Shown: positions 8,032-17,093, counted from the stretch's first letter. The stretch: DNA of 64,000 nucleotides from JALZKA01 sp963721645 (GCA_963721645.1 CAVRJK010000002.1:558001-622000); one strand, 5' to 3'. Notes: generated from the sequence alone by a model not told the origin. Numbers and translations: made by a program.

Positions 8032-9624
8032 TCACCAGCTGTCGACGGTCCGAACCGGCGGGCGATCGCGCCAGGAGCCGCCGGTATCCGCGGCAGCAAG
8101 GGTCGAGGCGATGACTCGTCTCGTGTCTGCGGGGTCGATCACGTCGTCGATCTCGAACAGGGTCGCCGCGTTGAGGGCCTTCGCGTGATCGTGGGCGTGA
8201 GCAACCATCTGCTCGAGGCGATCGGCGCGCTCCGCCTCGTCCTCGATTGCGTCGAGTTCGCGCCGGAAGCCGAGCTTTACTGCTCCCTCGAGGCCCATCG
8301 CACCCAGCTCGGCGGTGGGCCAGCCGACGGTCAGGAGCGGCTCGTGCATCGACCCGGCGGCCATGGCCTGAGCACCAAGCCCGTAGGCCTTGCGCAGGAT
8401 CACGGCGACGAAGGGCACCCGCAACGACGAGCCGACGGTGAAGAGGCGAGAGCAATGGCGAACGAGCGCGGTCTCCTCTGCTTCGGGCCCGACCATCATC
8501 CCGGGCGTGTCGATCAGGGAGACAACCGGCAGGCCGAACGCGTCGCAGAGTGTCATGAAGCGAGCCGCCTTGTCGGCGCCATCCGATGTGATCGCGCCGG
8601 CAAGGTGAATTGGATTGTTGGCGATGATGCCGACCGCGCGCCCCTCGATTCGCCCGAGCGCGGTGACCATCGGGCGGGCAAACTCCTCACGGAGGTAGGT
8701 GACCGAGCCGGTGTCAGCGATGCCGTCGATCGCGGCGTGGACGTCGTATGCCCGTCGCCGCCGCTCGGGGACGACGTCGCGGAGTGCTCTGGGATCGGGC
8801 TCTGACCACTCGGCAACCCGCCCCTGAAAGTAGGAAACGAGCCGCTTTGCGGCGGCAACGGCCTCGGCCTCGTCGGCCACGCGCACATCGACCACGCCGT
8901 TCTTGGCCTGAACGCCGATCGGCCCGATCGCATCGGGCTCGAACGTCCCCAGGCCTCCGCCTTCGATCATCGCGGGCCCGCCCATGCCTAGCGCGATGCT
9001 CTCGGTGGCGACGATGATGTCTGACGAGCCCGCCAGGACGGCGTTCCCGGCAAAGCAGCGGCCGGCGACGACTGCTATCCGGGGGACGACGCCGGAGAGG
9101 CGGCCCCATAGTGCGAACGCGCGGGTGTCGAGCGCCGAGACGACGGCGTAGTCGGTGTCGCCGGGCCGCCCGCCGCCGCCCTCGGTGAAGATCACGGTGG
9201 GAAGTCGCATGCGCTCGACGAGCTCGAAAAGACGGTCCTTCTTGCGGTGTCCGGTGGCTCCCTGTGTGCCTGCAAGGACGGTGTAGTCGTAGGAGAGGAC
9301 CGCGCAGGCCGCAGCTTCGGACCCGTGGATCTCCGAGTTGACTCGGGCCGTGCCACCGATGAGGCCGTCGGCAGGCGTCCGGGCTATGAGCTCCTCGGCC
9401 GAGCGGCGCATGCGCTGTGCGGCGATCGCCAGAGCTCCGTACTCGACGAAGCTTTTCTCGTCGACGAGGTCGAGGACGTTCTCTCGTGCAGTGCGGCCAC
9501 CGCGCTCGCGACGCTTAGAGACCGCTTCCGGCCGGGATTCGTCGCGGGTTGCCGCCTGCCTGCCGAGAACTTCGGCGAGATCGGAGCGCTCCACTGGGCC
9601 GTTCACTTGGCAAGCCTCGCACAC
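8032..9624 (-). CDS. acyl-CoA carboxylase carboxyltransferase subunit, divergent paralogue
   Basis: A 530-residue carboxyltransferase, clearly a different branch from the one at 5706. It has the two-half crotonase layout with VIFTEGGGGRPG, GRCFAGNAVLAGSSD and GMGGPAMIEGGGLG in the first half and ANNPIHLAGAI, SLIDTPGMMVGPEAEETA and RKAYGLGAQAM in the second. Related actinobacterial proteins are annotated as acyl-CoA carboxylases of unknown substrate. GTG at 9624 or the in-frame GTG at 9606 (Val-Asn-Gly-Pro-Val-Glu) could be the start. It is convergent with the phosphorylase gene and divergent from the deaminase, with a 25-bp gap to the latter. Confidence 0.85.
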   Translation of the reverse strand: MCEACQVNGPVERSDLAEVLGRQAATRDESRPEAVSKRRERGGRTARENVLDLVDEKSFVEYGALAIAAQRMRRSAEELIARTPADGLIGGTARVNSEIHGSEAAACAVLSYDYTVLAGTQGATGHRKKDRLFELVERMRLPTVIFTEGGGGRPGDTDYAVVSALDTRAFALWGRLSGVVPRIAVVAGRCFAGNAVLAGSSDIIVATESIALGMGGPAMIEGGGLGTFEPDAIGPIGVQAKNGVVDVRVADEAEAVAAAKRLVSYFQGRVAEWSEPDPRALRDVVPERRRRAYDVHAAIDGIADTGSVTYLREEFARPMVTALGRIEGRAVGIIANNPIHLAGAITSDGADKAARFMTLCDAFGLPVVSLIDTPGMMVGPEAEETALVRHCSRLFTVGSSLRVPFVAVILRKAYGLGAQAMAAGSMHEPLLTVGWPTAELGAMGLEGAVKLGFRRELDAIEDEAERADRLEQMVAHAHDHAKALNAATLFEIDDVIDPADTRRVIASTLAAADTGGSWRDRPPVRTVDSW

Positions 9625-9649
9625 GCCGATCTCGCCTAATCTTCAAAGG

Positions 9650-10894
9650 ATGGGAGTTGCGGTCACGGATGCCAAGCTCGGAGGAGAGTCCGTCGGCCTG
9701 CGTGCCGACGGCGGCGTGATCACCGAACTGGGCCCGAACGTCGAGGCCCACCCTGACGACGATGTGATCGACGGTACCTCGATGGCGCTTGTGCCCGGCC
9801 TGGTCAACGCTCACACCCACGCCGCGATGACCCTCTTTCGTGGCTTCGCCGATGACCTGCCGCTGATGGTGTGGCTCCAAGAGCACATCTGGCCGGCCGA
9901 GGCACGTCTTGAGCCCGAGCATGTCTATTGGGGTACTCGTCTTGCCTGCGCGGAAATGATCCGGACGGGGACCGTCGCATTTTGGGATGCCTATTGGCAC
10001 CCTGAGGCCGTAGCCAGGGCAGCCGAGGACTCAGGACTCCGTGCAGTGGTTGCTGCGCCGCTCATCGACGGCCCGGACGCACAAAGGGCGCGGGCCGACG
10101 CGGATGCGGCACTCGACCTCGTGGGCGACTCCGGCTCTGGCCGGGTGCGTGCCGGGTATGCGCCGCACGCGCCGTACACCGTCGGGCCCGACTCGCTCGA
10201 GTGGGTCGCCCAACGGGCGGCGGAGCGGGGGGCGACAATTCAGATCCATCTCTCCGAGACGCGCCAGGAGGTTGAGGACTGCTTGGCGGAGCACGGCGTG
10301 CGGCCCGCGTTCCATCTCGACAGCGCTGGGATCCTTGGCCCGAACACGGTCCTGGCTCACGGCGTGTGGCTTGACCAGGACGAGCTTGACCTGATCGCCG
10401 AGCGCGGTGCGACCGTGGTGACCAACCCGGTGGCGAATCTGAAGCTCGCGGTCGGCGGCCTGTTTCCCTACCTGGCCGCTCGCGAGCGTGGCGTCGAGAT
10501 GGGGATCGGCACGGACGGCCCGGGCTCCAACAACTCGCTCGACCTACTGTCGGATCTGAAGACGTTTGCGCTGCTGCAAAAGAACGCGGCGTTTGACGCA
10601 GCCGCTGTTGACGCCGCGGAGACGCTTCGCCTAGGCACAGGGGACGCCTCTTCCCTTCTTCGTTCCCCGGCGCTTCGGGTGGGCGACCCTGCCGACTTCC
10701 TCCTGGTTCGGGCGGAGTCGCCCGAGTTGGCGATGGGCACGCTCGACGCGGGGCTGGTTTATGCGGCGTCGGGGGCGGTCGTCGATACCACGGTCGTCGC
10801 GGGCCGGGTGCTGATGAGCGGGGGCGTCGTCGAGGGTGCGGAAGAGGCGGTGATCAGGGCCAAGGAGTGCGCTTCCGAGATCGGGGTACGTTGA
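9650..10894 (+). CDS. amidohydrolase of the MTA/SAH deaminase (TrzA/MtaD) type
   Basis: About 414 residues, a metal-dependent TIM-barrel amidohydrolase. Metal ligands are visible as NAHTHAAMTLFRG (HxH), QIHLSETRQEV (His), and GTDGPGSNN (Asp); DDLPLMVWLQEHIWPAE is the signature of methylthioadenosine / S-adenosylhomocysteine deaminases. It would deaminate MTA or SAH to the inosine form, which the phosphorylase at 7251 could then cleave. ATG 9650 starts the protein at the expected Val-rich strand; the frame stays open to 9338 antisense to the neighbour. Spacing to a ribosome site (aaagga) is very tight. Other TRZ/ATZ amidohydrolases cannot be ruled out. Confidence 0.83.
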   Translation: MGVAVTDAKLGGESVGLRADGGVITELGPNVEAHPDDDVIDGTSMALVPGLVNAHTHAAMTLFRGFADDLPLMVWLQEHIWPAEARLEPEHVYWGTRLACAEMIRTGTVAFWDAYWHPEAVARAAEDSGLRAVVAAPLIDGPDAQRARADADAALDLVGDSGSGRVRAGYAPHAPYTVGPDSLEWVAQRAAERGATIQIHLSETRQEVEDCLAEHGVRPAFHLDSAGILGPNTVLAHGVWLDQDELDLIAERGATVVTNPVANLKLAVGGLFPYLAARERGVEMGIGTDGPGSNNSLDLLSDLKTFALLQKNAAFDAAAVDAAETLRLGTGDASSLLRSPALRVGDPADFLLVRAESPELAMGTLDAGLVYAASGAVVDTTVVAGRVLMSGGVVEGAEEAVIRAKECASEIGVR

Positions 10895-10897
10895 AGT

Positions 10898-12002
10898 ATG
10901 GCCCAGCGCGGAATAGTGGGGATGCTCGCGGACCGCTTGAGCTGGCGGTATCCAAGCGCCTCGTACGACGGTGAAACCGATCGTGGGTGGATTGCGCGGA
11001 TCCTTGCGGTCCTCTTCGGGTTCGGAGGAGTCCTGCTCTTCGCGACGCTCCTTTTGGAGGGCTCGCCGGACCGCGACACAAAAAGTCTCGCGATTGTCGC
11101 CGGAGTTGCGCTCGGTGTAGCCGCGTTCATCCTCCTCTCGTATGAGCGAGTGCCGCTGTGGTTCCTGCGAGCGGCGCCGGCGATCGGGACGATCCTTGTT
11201 GCGCTCACGATCTACTACGCAGGCCCTGACGCTTCGGCGGCGTATGCGATGTACATGGCGTGGGTCGTGGTCGCGGCCTCGTTGTTCATGGACACGCGCC
11301 TGATCTTTGCCCATGGCACCGTCTCCGTTTTGGCGTACGCGTTCGCCCTGTCAATGCTCGAGGGCTCAGACCTACTGGACCCGTTGCAGATCACGATGAC
11401 CGCGGGCACGGTTCTGGTCGTCGCGATCGTCATGCGCGGGATCGCTGGCCAGATGCGGGAGGTCTTGAAGCAGCTGGAGTCCGCGGCTCGCACGGACCCC
11501 CTGACCGGATTGCTCAACCGGCGCGCCCTCGAGGATGCTTTCGACACCGAACTGTCGCGGGCAGGGCGGGGGGAGTTCGGCTTGGGCATCGTGATGCTGG
11601 ATCTCGACGGCTTCAAGCGGTTCAACGATGCATATGGCCACCAGGCGGGCGATGGGGCGCTTCAGCGGCTGAGCCTGGTGCTGCTGGATGCAACCCGCGC
11701 CGTCGATCACGTGGGGAGGATCGGTGGCGAGGAGTTCGCAATCCTGGCGCCAGACTCCGAAACCGCCGGCACGCTCGCCCTGGCCGAGCGCCTCCGTCGC
11801 GGCATCGAGGTCGAGTTCTCTCGGATGGGAGGGCTGACTGCGAGCTGTGGCGTTGCCAGCTATCCCGACAACGGATCGGATCGCCACTCACTCATCGGAG
11901 CGGCCGACCGCGCCCTTTATCGAGGCGAAGGCTCAGGGACGAAACCGAGCTGTGGCGTCCGCAGAGCCCGCGGCGCCGCGCTCGGGCACCGTCACGAGCT
12001 AG
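10898..12002 (+). CDS. membrane-bound diguanylate cyclase (GGDEF), frame broken near the C-terminus
   Basis: An N-terminal half with about six hydrophobic segments (residues 30-185) is followed by a GGDEF domain with DPLTGLLNRRALE, DLDGFKRFND and the active site IGGEEFAIL. RAVD sits five residues before GGEEF, the product-inhibition I-site. The reading frame as given runs on to 12361 through unrelated antisense sequence. Removing one G of the pair at 11924-11925 restores the family ending DRALYRAKAQGRNRA and a stop at 12000-12002 that overlaps the convergent stop as CTAG. I therefore give the restored end. It makes c-di-GMP from two GTP. It starts 4 bp after the deaminase gene. Confidence 0.85.
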
Positions 12003-13963
12003 CCGGAGCCGGCCAGCTCGACGAACGGGTCGAGCGCCTCCGGGTTGGCGAGAGAATCGCGGCTCGCTGCCTCCTCGGGCGGGGTGCCCATCAAGATCCG
12101 CTTCACGGGGACCTCGAGCACCTTCCCGGACAGCGTCCGCGGGACTTCGGAAACCTCGTGGACCTCGTTCGGCACGTGGCGGGGCGAGCAGTCCTCTCGA
12201 ATCCTTGCGGCGATGCGGCGGATCAGGTCATCGTCCAGCGCCTCGCCTTCACGCAGGACGACGAAGAGCGGCATCCAACCCTCGGTACCGGGCTTCGGGA
12301 CGTCCACGACGAGAGCGTCGGTGATCTCGTCGAGCGAGAGGACGGCGCGGTAGATCTCTGACGTACCCATGCGGATGCCGCCGCGGTTGATCGTGGAGTC
12401 GGAGCGCCCATAGATGATCGCCGTACCGCGGTCGGTGATCTCGATCCAGTCGCCGTGGCGCCAGATGCCGGGGTACATCTCAAAGTAGGAGGAGCGATAG
12501 CGCTCGCCGTCGGGATCGGACCAAAAGAAGACCGGCATCGAGGGCATGGGTTTGGTGATCACCAGTTCGCCGACCTCCCCAGTCAACTGGTTTGAGGCCT
12601 CGTCCCAGGCCTCCACGGCGCAACCGAGCGCTCGTGCCTGGAGCTCGCCGCGATAGACGGGAAGGATCGGGACGCCGCCGACGAACGCGGTGCACACGTC
12701 GGTGCCGCCCGAGGTGGAAAAGAGCCAGGTATCGCTCCCTACGTGCTCGTAGACCCACTCGAATCCCTCGGGGGCGAGAGGTGAGCCGGTCGAGCCGACG
12801 GCTTTGAGAGCCGAGAGGTCGCGGCCGGCCGACGGCTCGACACCCGCCTTCATGCACGACGCGAGGAAGCTGGCTGAGGTGCCGAAGGTGGTGGTGCCCG
12901 TTTCCTCGGCGAGCTCCCAGAGGCTGTCCAGGCTGGGGTGTCCAGGATTGCCGTCGTAAAGCACGATCGACGCATCGGTGAGGAGCATCGAGACGAGGAA
13001 GTTCCACATCATCCACCCGGTCGTCGTAAACCAGAAGATGCGGTCGCCCTCCTGCGCGTCGACGTGAAGATGCATCTTCTTCAAGTGCTCGAGGAGGATG
13101 CCGCCGTGGCCCTGGACGATCGCCTTGGGAAGCCCGGTGGTGCCCGACGAGTAGAGGACCCAAAGGGGGTGATCAAAGGGCACCCGGTCGAATTCGAGCG
13201 CCGCGCCGCCGCCCCGATCCTCGACCTCCGACCAGTCGACGCCGTAAGTCAGGGCGGAGGGATCGGCGCTCGGATCGAGATAGCGGACGAGGACGGTGTG
13301 CTCGAGCGAGGGCATCTCGGCTTCGAGCCCGCGAACGACGTCCATGCGGTCAAAGTCCTTGCCTCCGTAGGTGTAGCCGTCCACCGCGAGGAGGACCTTC
13401 GGCTCGATCTGGGCAAAGCGGTCGATAACCGAGCGGGCACCGAAGTCGGGCGAGCACGACGACCAGATGGCTCCGATAGACGCCGAGGCGAGAAAGCCGA
13501 TGATCGCGGCGGGCGAGTTGGGGAGATAGGCGGCGATGCGGTCGCCACGCTCGACCCCGAGGGTTCGAAGGCCCGCGGCGAACGCGCCGACCCGGCCCTC
13601 GAGCTCGCCCCAGGTGATCTGGCAGAGCTCGCCACCCTCGGCCTTGTGCTGGATCGCCAGCGCGGCCGGGTCCTTGCCACGGAAGATGTGCTCGGCGTAG
13701 TTGAGGCGCGTTCCTGGGAACCATTTCGCGCCGGGCATCCCCTGGCTCCCCAGAACGGTCCCGGCGTCGCCGTCGGAGTCGACGTCGAAGTACTGCCAGA
13801 TCGAGCGCCAGAAGGCGTCGATGTCGGTGACGGACCATTCCCAAAGGCGGTGGTAGTCGCCGTCGAACCCGAGGCCGTGCTCGGATTCGAGCCAGCGCAT
13901 GTAGGCAGTCATGTTCGAGTTCTCGACCGTCTCGGCCGAGGGTTCCCAGAGCTTCTCGCTCAT
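11999..13963 (-). CDS. acetoacetyl-CoA synthetase
   Basis: A 654-residue adenylate-forming enzyme. The AMP-binding motif YSSGTTGLPKAIVQGHGG, the W-rich N-terminus (TAYMRWLESEHG), GIRMGTSEIYRAVL and the C-terminal RTLSGKVLEVPVKR with the catalytic Lys are typical of acetoacetyl-CoA synthetases. It activates acetoacetate to acetoacetyl-CoA with ATP, linking HMG-CoA lyase product and ketone bodies back to thiolysis. ATG 13963 overlaps the stop of the upstream M28 peptidase gene (ATGA). The open frame continues to 15052 but that is antisense to the peptidase gene. The 3' end meets the GGDEF gene at a shared CTAG. Confidence 0.92.
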   Translation of the reverse strand: MSEKLWEPSAETVENSNMTAYMRWLESEHGLGFDGDYHRLWEWSVTDIDAFWRSIWQYFDVDSDGDAGTVLGSQGMPGAKWFPGTRLNYAEHIFRGKDPAALAIQHKAEGGELCQITWGELEGRVGAFAAGLRTLGVERGDRIAAYLPNSPAAIIGFLASASIGAIWSSCSPDFGARSVIDRFAQIEPKVLLAVDGYTYGGKDFDRMDVVRGLEAEMPSLEHTVLVRYLDPSADPSALTYGVDWSEVEDRGGGAALEFDRVPFDHPLWVLYSSGTTGLPKAIVQGHGGILLEHLKKMHLHVDAQEGDRIFWFTTTGWMMWNFLVSMLLTDASIVLYDGNPGHPSLDSLWELAEETGTTTFGTSASFLASCMKAGVEPSAGRDLSALKAVGSTGSPLAPEGFEWVYEHVGSDTWLFSTSGGTDVCTAFVGGVPILPVYRGELQARALGCAVEAWDEASNQLTGEVGELVITKPMPSMPVFFWSDPDGERYRSSYFEMYPGIWRHGDWIEITDRGTAIIYGRSDSTINRGGIRMGTSEIYRAVLSLDEITDALVVDVPKPGTEGWMPLFVVLREGEALDDDLIRRIAARIREDCSPRHVPNEVHEVSEVPRTLSGKVLEVPVKRILMGTPPEEAASRDSLANPEALDPFVELAGSG

Positions 13964-15288
13964 GCGCGCCGCCGGCGGCGCGTGCGCTTGGGTCTCTCTG
14001 CAGCGGGTTCCGGTTGCCGCTCGCGAACGCGGGCCAGGTCTTTGTCGAGGGCACGTATGAGGTCCAGGGTGAAGCCTTCGGCGCGGTCGAGCGCCTTGGG
14101 GTCGATCGCGCCTGGGAGGTCTTGAGGTGTGTGGTGGTTGGCGGGGGTGATGGCGCCCGGTTCGCGGCAGGTGATCGCACTGGCGCGAAGGCCTGCGACG
14201 CGGGCGGCCAGGGCGTCGGTTGCGAAGCCGTGGCGAAGAGGGGCGGCGCGGTAGCGGTTGGTGCCTTCGCGGTCGGCCTCGGCGATGGCGTCGCAGAGCT
14301 GTGAGGTACGAGCGTCCATGTCGAACGAGATGGTCAGTCCCTCCGAGACGACCCAACGCACGTCGCCCTTGCCGACCGAGTCGATCGCCAGGACGATCGT
14401 CTTGAAGGGGTCGAGTTCGTCCTTGTGGGAGCGCGTGAAGGAGCGCATGCCCTCCATTCCACACTCCTCGCCTCCTGTGAGGACCACCCAGACATCGAGG
14501 TTGCGAGTCGGGTCTTCCTCGAGCCGCTTGGCGACCGAGAGGGCAACCGCTACGCCGGATGCGTTGTCGTTGGCTCCGGGGACGACCTCGGAGAGGCGCC
14601 AGTCCACGAGCAGGAATGAGCTGACGAGCAGGATGATGGTGGGGACGATCTGGAGGATCGCGAGGCCGTCGGAGTCGACGCCCGCCATGCGTGCGCCCAG
14701 CATCGGGAGCATGATCGCCGCGGACCAGAAGAGTAGGCGGGTGTGGGGGAAGGGCAGAAAGCCGGAGGCTCGCCTGGCCAAGCCCGTGGCGCCCTTGCCA
14801 AAAATCAGGCCTGAGCGGGCGGCGTCGAGATGCGCGGCGATGATCAGCTTGTGGGAGGCGTCCGGGTTCTCGCCGCGCGAGACGACGTTTTGAGAGGCGC
14901 GGCGAAAGAAGATGAGGCGCAGGAAGTGGCGCCCCGTGTTGAGGTCGAAGTAAAAAGACGTGGTTGCAAAGAGAAGGATCGCGAAACCGACGATTGGTGC
15001 CTCGATCGAGACGACGCTGGCGGCGAAGGCGAGGAACGCGTGGAGCGCCCAAACCAAGGGCGCCTGGGGGTGGACGTAGATCGGCTCGATCTCGGCACGC
15101 CGGCCCGCATCGCGTAGGCGGGTCGCCATCGCGTTTGCGGCACGGCGCTCAGCGTCGGTGCCCGCGAGGCGGTGTTCGAACGAGCAGAGCTCGTCGATAG
15201 TCGCGAGCTTCGCGTTCGTTCGGGGCTTTGGCTCGTCGGGCGCCTCTACGCGTCCGGGACGCCTGCGTCGTTTGCGGGTGTTTGCCAC
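13960..15288 (-). CDS. membrane-anchored M28 family zinc peptidase
   Basis: About 442 residues from GTG 15288. The aminopeptidase zinc motifs are present in order: AAHLD, GANDNASG, GGEECG, AIDSVG and a late NHHTPQD His. Unusually, hydrophobic segments lie before the first motif (about residues 75-125) and again between AAHLD and GANDN (about residues 190-250), so membrane helices interrupt the peptidase fold. The start frame can be extended to 15351, but that would run through the tRNA-Leu gene, so GTG 15288 (Val-Ala-Asn-Thr-Arg) is preferred. Substrate unknown; probably a membrane aminopeptidase. Translationally coupled to acetoacetyl-CoA synthetase, with no obvious shared function. Confidence 0.82.
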   Translation of the reverse strand: MANTRKRRRRPGRVEAPDEPKPRTNAKLATIDELCSFEHRLAGTDAERRAANAMATRLRDAGRRAEIEPIYVHPQAPLVWALHAFLAFAASVVSIEAPIVGFAILLFATTSFYFDLNTGRHFLRLIFFRRASQNVVSRGENPDASHKLIIAAHLDAARSGLIFGKGATGLARRASGFLPFPHTRLLFWSAAIMLPMLGARMAGVDSDGLAILQIVPTIILLVSSFLLVDWRLSEVVPGANDNASGVAVALSVAKRLEEDPTRNLDVWVVLTGGEECGMEGMRSFTRSHKDELDPFKTIVLAIDSVGKGDVRWVVSEGLTISFDMDARTSQLCDAIAEADREGTNRYRAAPLRHGFATDALAARVAGLRASAITCREPGAITPANHHTPQDLPGAIDPKALDRAEGFTLDLIRALDKDLARVRERQPEPAAERPKRTRRRRRA

Positions 15289-15310
15289 GGAGCGATTATC
15301 GCTGACGTGA

Positions 15311-15395
15311 TGCGGCGGGTGGGAATCGAACCCACAAGCCCTTTCGAGCAATGGATTTTGAATCCATCTCCTTTACCAGTTTGGACACCGCCGCA
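15311..15395 (-). tRNA. tRNA-Leu(CAA)
   Basis: Read on the minus strand, the 7-bp acceptor TGCGGCG pairs with CGCCGCA. The anticodon stem ATGGA/TCCAT encloses loop TTCAAAA with anticodon CAA. A long variable arm and the TTCGATT T-loop give a class II tRNA. No encoded CCA. Confidence 0.93.
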
Positions 15396-15441
15396 GGGTG
15401 CGCACAGTGTGACGGAATCGGCAGCTTCTAGCCTCAGATAC

Positions 15442-16125
15442 ATGTGCGGCCGCTACACGCTCGCCAACCCGAATCCGCGGCGCCTCCGCCTGCGGTTCGG
15501 CATTACCGAAGAGGCGGAGATAGACGAGGAGCCGCGGTTCAACATCGCGCCCACCGACCCCGTGCTGGCCGTGCGCGAGAGGGCGGACGAGCGCGAGATC
15601 GGGACCCTGCGGTGGGGTCTCGTTCCCGGCAAGTGGGCTACCGAGAAGAAGGGGCGCCCGCTGATCAACGCGCGGGCCGAGTCGATCCAGACGCAGCCGG
15701 CGTTTGCCGAGTCGTTCAGGGAGCGTCGCTGCCTGATCCCGGCCGACGGCTTTTACGAGTGGAGAAAGGACGAGAACGGCAAGGTGCCGATCTGGCTTCA
15801 TCTACCTGGCGACGAGTTGTTCGCGTTTGCGGGTATCTGGGCGAGCTACGAGCCGAAGGACCAAGAGCCGATCGTGAGCTGCTCGATCGTCACGACGCAG
15901 CCGAGCGACGCGGTGAAGCCGATCCACGACCGGATGCCGGTGATCCTGCCGCGCGAAGCCGAGGCGGCGTGGCTCGATCCCCAGACCGGGTCCGGGGATC
16001 TCATTTCGTTGCTGACGCCGTGGCGCGAGGAACTTGAGACTCGTGAGGTCAACGACTTGGTGAACAGCGTGCGCGAAGACGGGCCGGCGCTGATCGAGCC
16101 ACGAACCGCCGCGACGCTCTTCTAA
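15442..16125 (+). CDS. SOS response-associated peptidase (SRAP, YedK/HMCES family)
   Basis: A 227-residue SRAP protein. It begins MCGRYTL, so Cys2 becomes the N-terminal catalytic residue that cross-links to abasic sites in single-stranded DNA. RWGLVPGW-like GLVPGKW, NARAE, RRCLIPADGFYEW with the catalytic Glu and HDRMPVIL with the conserved His follow. It protects replication forks from abasic lesions. ATG 15442 is fixed by the need for Cys2; the longer frame to 15172 crosses the tRNA. It lies 46 bp beyond the divergent tRNA-Leu. I see no LexA box directly upstream. Confidence 0.93.
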   Translation: MCGRYTLANPNPRRLRLRFGITEEAEIDEEPRFNIAPTDPVLAVRERADEREIGTLRWGLVPGKWATEKKGRPLINARAESIQTQPAFAESFRERRCLIPADGFYEWRKDENGKVPIWLHLPGDELFAFAGIWASYEPKDQEPIVSCSIVTTQPSDAVKPIHDRMPVILPREAEAAWLDPQTGSGDLISLLTPWREELETREVNDLVNSVREDGPALIEPRTAATLF

Positions 16126-16132
16126 GGGAGGT

Positions 16133-16672
16133 TCAGGCGGGGCTGGGGGAGGGCGTCTGGCCCTCGCCGTAACCGTCGTCGTCTTCGCCCGCGAGTGGGC
16201 GCCCGCCGACGGGTCGCTCTTCCTCGACGTGCCACTCCTGGCCGAAGGCGATGAGCGATACGACGATGAGCAGGATCTGAACGGGGATCAGTACCAGCAC
16301 GAGGAGGCCGATCAGGTCTTCGGGAAGGAGGGGAGAGTCGAGCCCCTCCTTCGAGCGGGCGAACCAGCCCGGCGCCGCGACCGCGGCAAAGATGGTCATG
16401 ATCACGGCGAGCGAAGCGCCGACCGGGAGCAGTCCGCGGTTCCAATTCGCGATGAGGATTGCGAAGAAGACGTAGAGGCCGGCCCAGACGAGCGACATGA
16501 CCGCGATCATCGGACTTTGCATCCGCTCCCACCCGCCGATCACGATCACGGCGATGAGGCCGGCGGAGACGAGCAGCACGAAAGCGACGATCGCTTTCGT
16601 CGTCTTCGACTGCGCCTTTTCACGATTCGGGCGCCAGAGTTCGTAGCCGTCTCGAACGGTTGTAGCTTCCAT
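16133..16672 (-). CDS. small polytopic membrane protein of unknown function
   Basis: About 179 residues from ATG 16672 (an ATG at 16687 is also in frame). Four hydrophobic stretches are visible: AIVAFVLLVSAGLIAVIVIG, a second around MIAVMSLVWAGLYVFFAIL, a third around GASLAVIMTIFAAVAAP, and a fourth LLVLVLIPVQILLIVVSLIA. A basic N-terminal tail and an acidic Gly/Pro-rich C-terminal tail flank them. I do not recognise the family. Convergent with the SRAP gene (7-bp gap). Confidence 0.65.
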   Translation of the reverse strand: MEATTVRDGYELWRPNREKAQSKTTKAIVAFVLLVSAGLIAVIVIGGWERMQSPMIAVMSLVWAGLYVFFAILIANWNRGLLPVGASLAVIMTIFAAVAAPGWFARSKEGLDSPLLPEDLIGLLVLVLIPVQILLIVVSLIAFGQEWHVEEERPVGGRPLAGEDDDGYGEGQTPSPSPA

Positions 16673-16736
16673 CCCTGCCACAAGCATAAACGCGCGGGCG
16701 GCAGAGAGGCGCCGTCACCCTAAAATGGGGTCTCCC

Positions 16737-16820
16737 GCGGGCGTGTCGGAATTGGTAGACGAGCGAGGTTTAGGTCCTCGTGTTCGAGAGAGCGTGGGGG
16801 TTCGAGTCCCTCCGCCCGCA
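16737..16820 (+). tRNA. tRNA-Leu(TAG)
   Basis: Acceptor GCGGGCG pairs with CGCCCGC. Anticodon stem CGAGG/CCTCG encloses loop TTTAGGT with anticodon TAG. Long variable arm (GTTCGAGAGAGC) and T-loop TTCGAGT are present. No encoded CCA. Confidence 0.94.
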
Positions 16821-16864
16821 CTTGGTTCAGCGCTTCGGTCCTATCTTCCTACGTCCAGGTTTCA

Positions 16865-16878
16865 CGAACACATGTTCG
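16865..16878. promoter_or_regulatory. candidate LexA (SOS) box
   Basis: The sequence CGAAC-ACAT-GTTCG is a perfect Gram-positive LexA operator. It lies between tRNA-Leu and tRNA-Trp, about 86 bp before tRNA-Trp, with no convincing protein gene directly behind it. A second perfect box sits at dinB (33411), so the regulon is active in this genome. Confidence 0.55.
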
Positions 16879-16963
16879 CACTCTCGTCCGACGGAACTGA
16901 ATTCATTCGCACGATCCCAAGCCCGACTCATCAAGGCCAAGCTCTAACCTGCGTCTCGCTCCA

Positions 16964-17035
16964 GGGGGAGTGATCTAATGGCTATGAGCGCGGTCTCCAA
17001 AACCGTGAATCCGGGTTCGAATCCCGGCTCCCCCG
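16964..17035 (+). tRNA. tRNA-Trp(CCA)
   Basis: Acceptor GGGGGAG pairs with CTCCCCC. Anticodon arm GCGGT-CTCCAAA-ACCGT carries anticodon CCA, and the T arm CCGGG-TTCGAAT-CCCGG is perfect. The D arm (ATCTAATGGCTATGAG) pairs poorly, which is odd for a functional tRNA but everything else is intact. Confidence 0.88.
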
Positions 17036-17093
17036 CTTATCCGGACGCCTCCAAACCGCAACTCGCGGCCCGCGCGTCTGTTCAACTCAGTAG

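Noticed and set aside
11999..15052. A 1017-residue minus-strand frame
   Set aside because: Its C-terminal 654 residues are acetoacetyl-CoA synthetase. The rest is an Arg/Pro-rich shadow of the M28 peptidase in another frame, with no domain.
16725..16973. 82-residue frame across tRNA-Leu(TAG)
   Set aside because: It overlaps the tRNA and has no domain.
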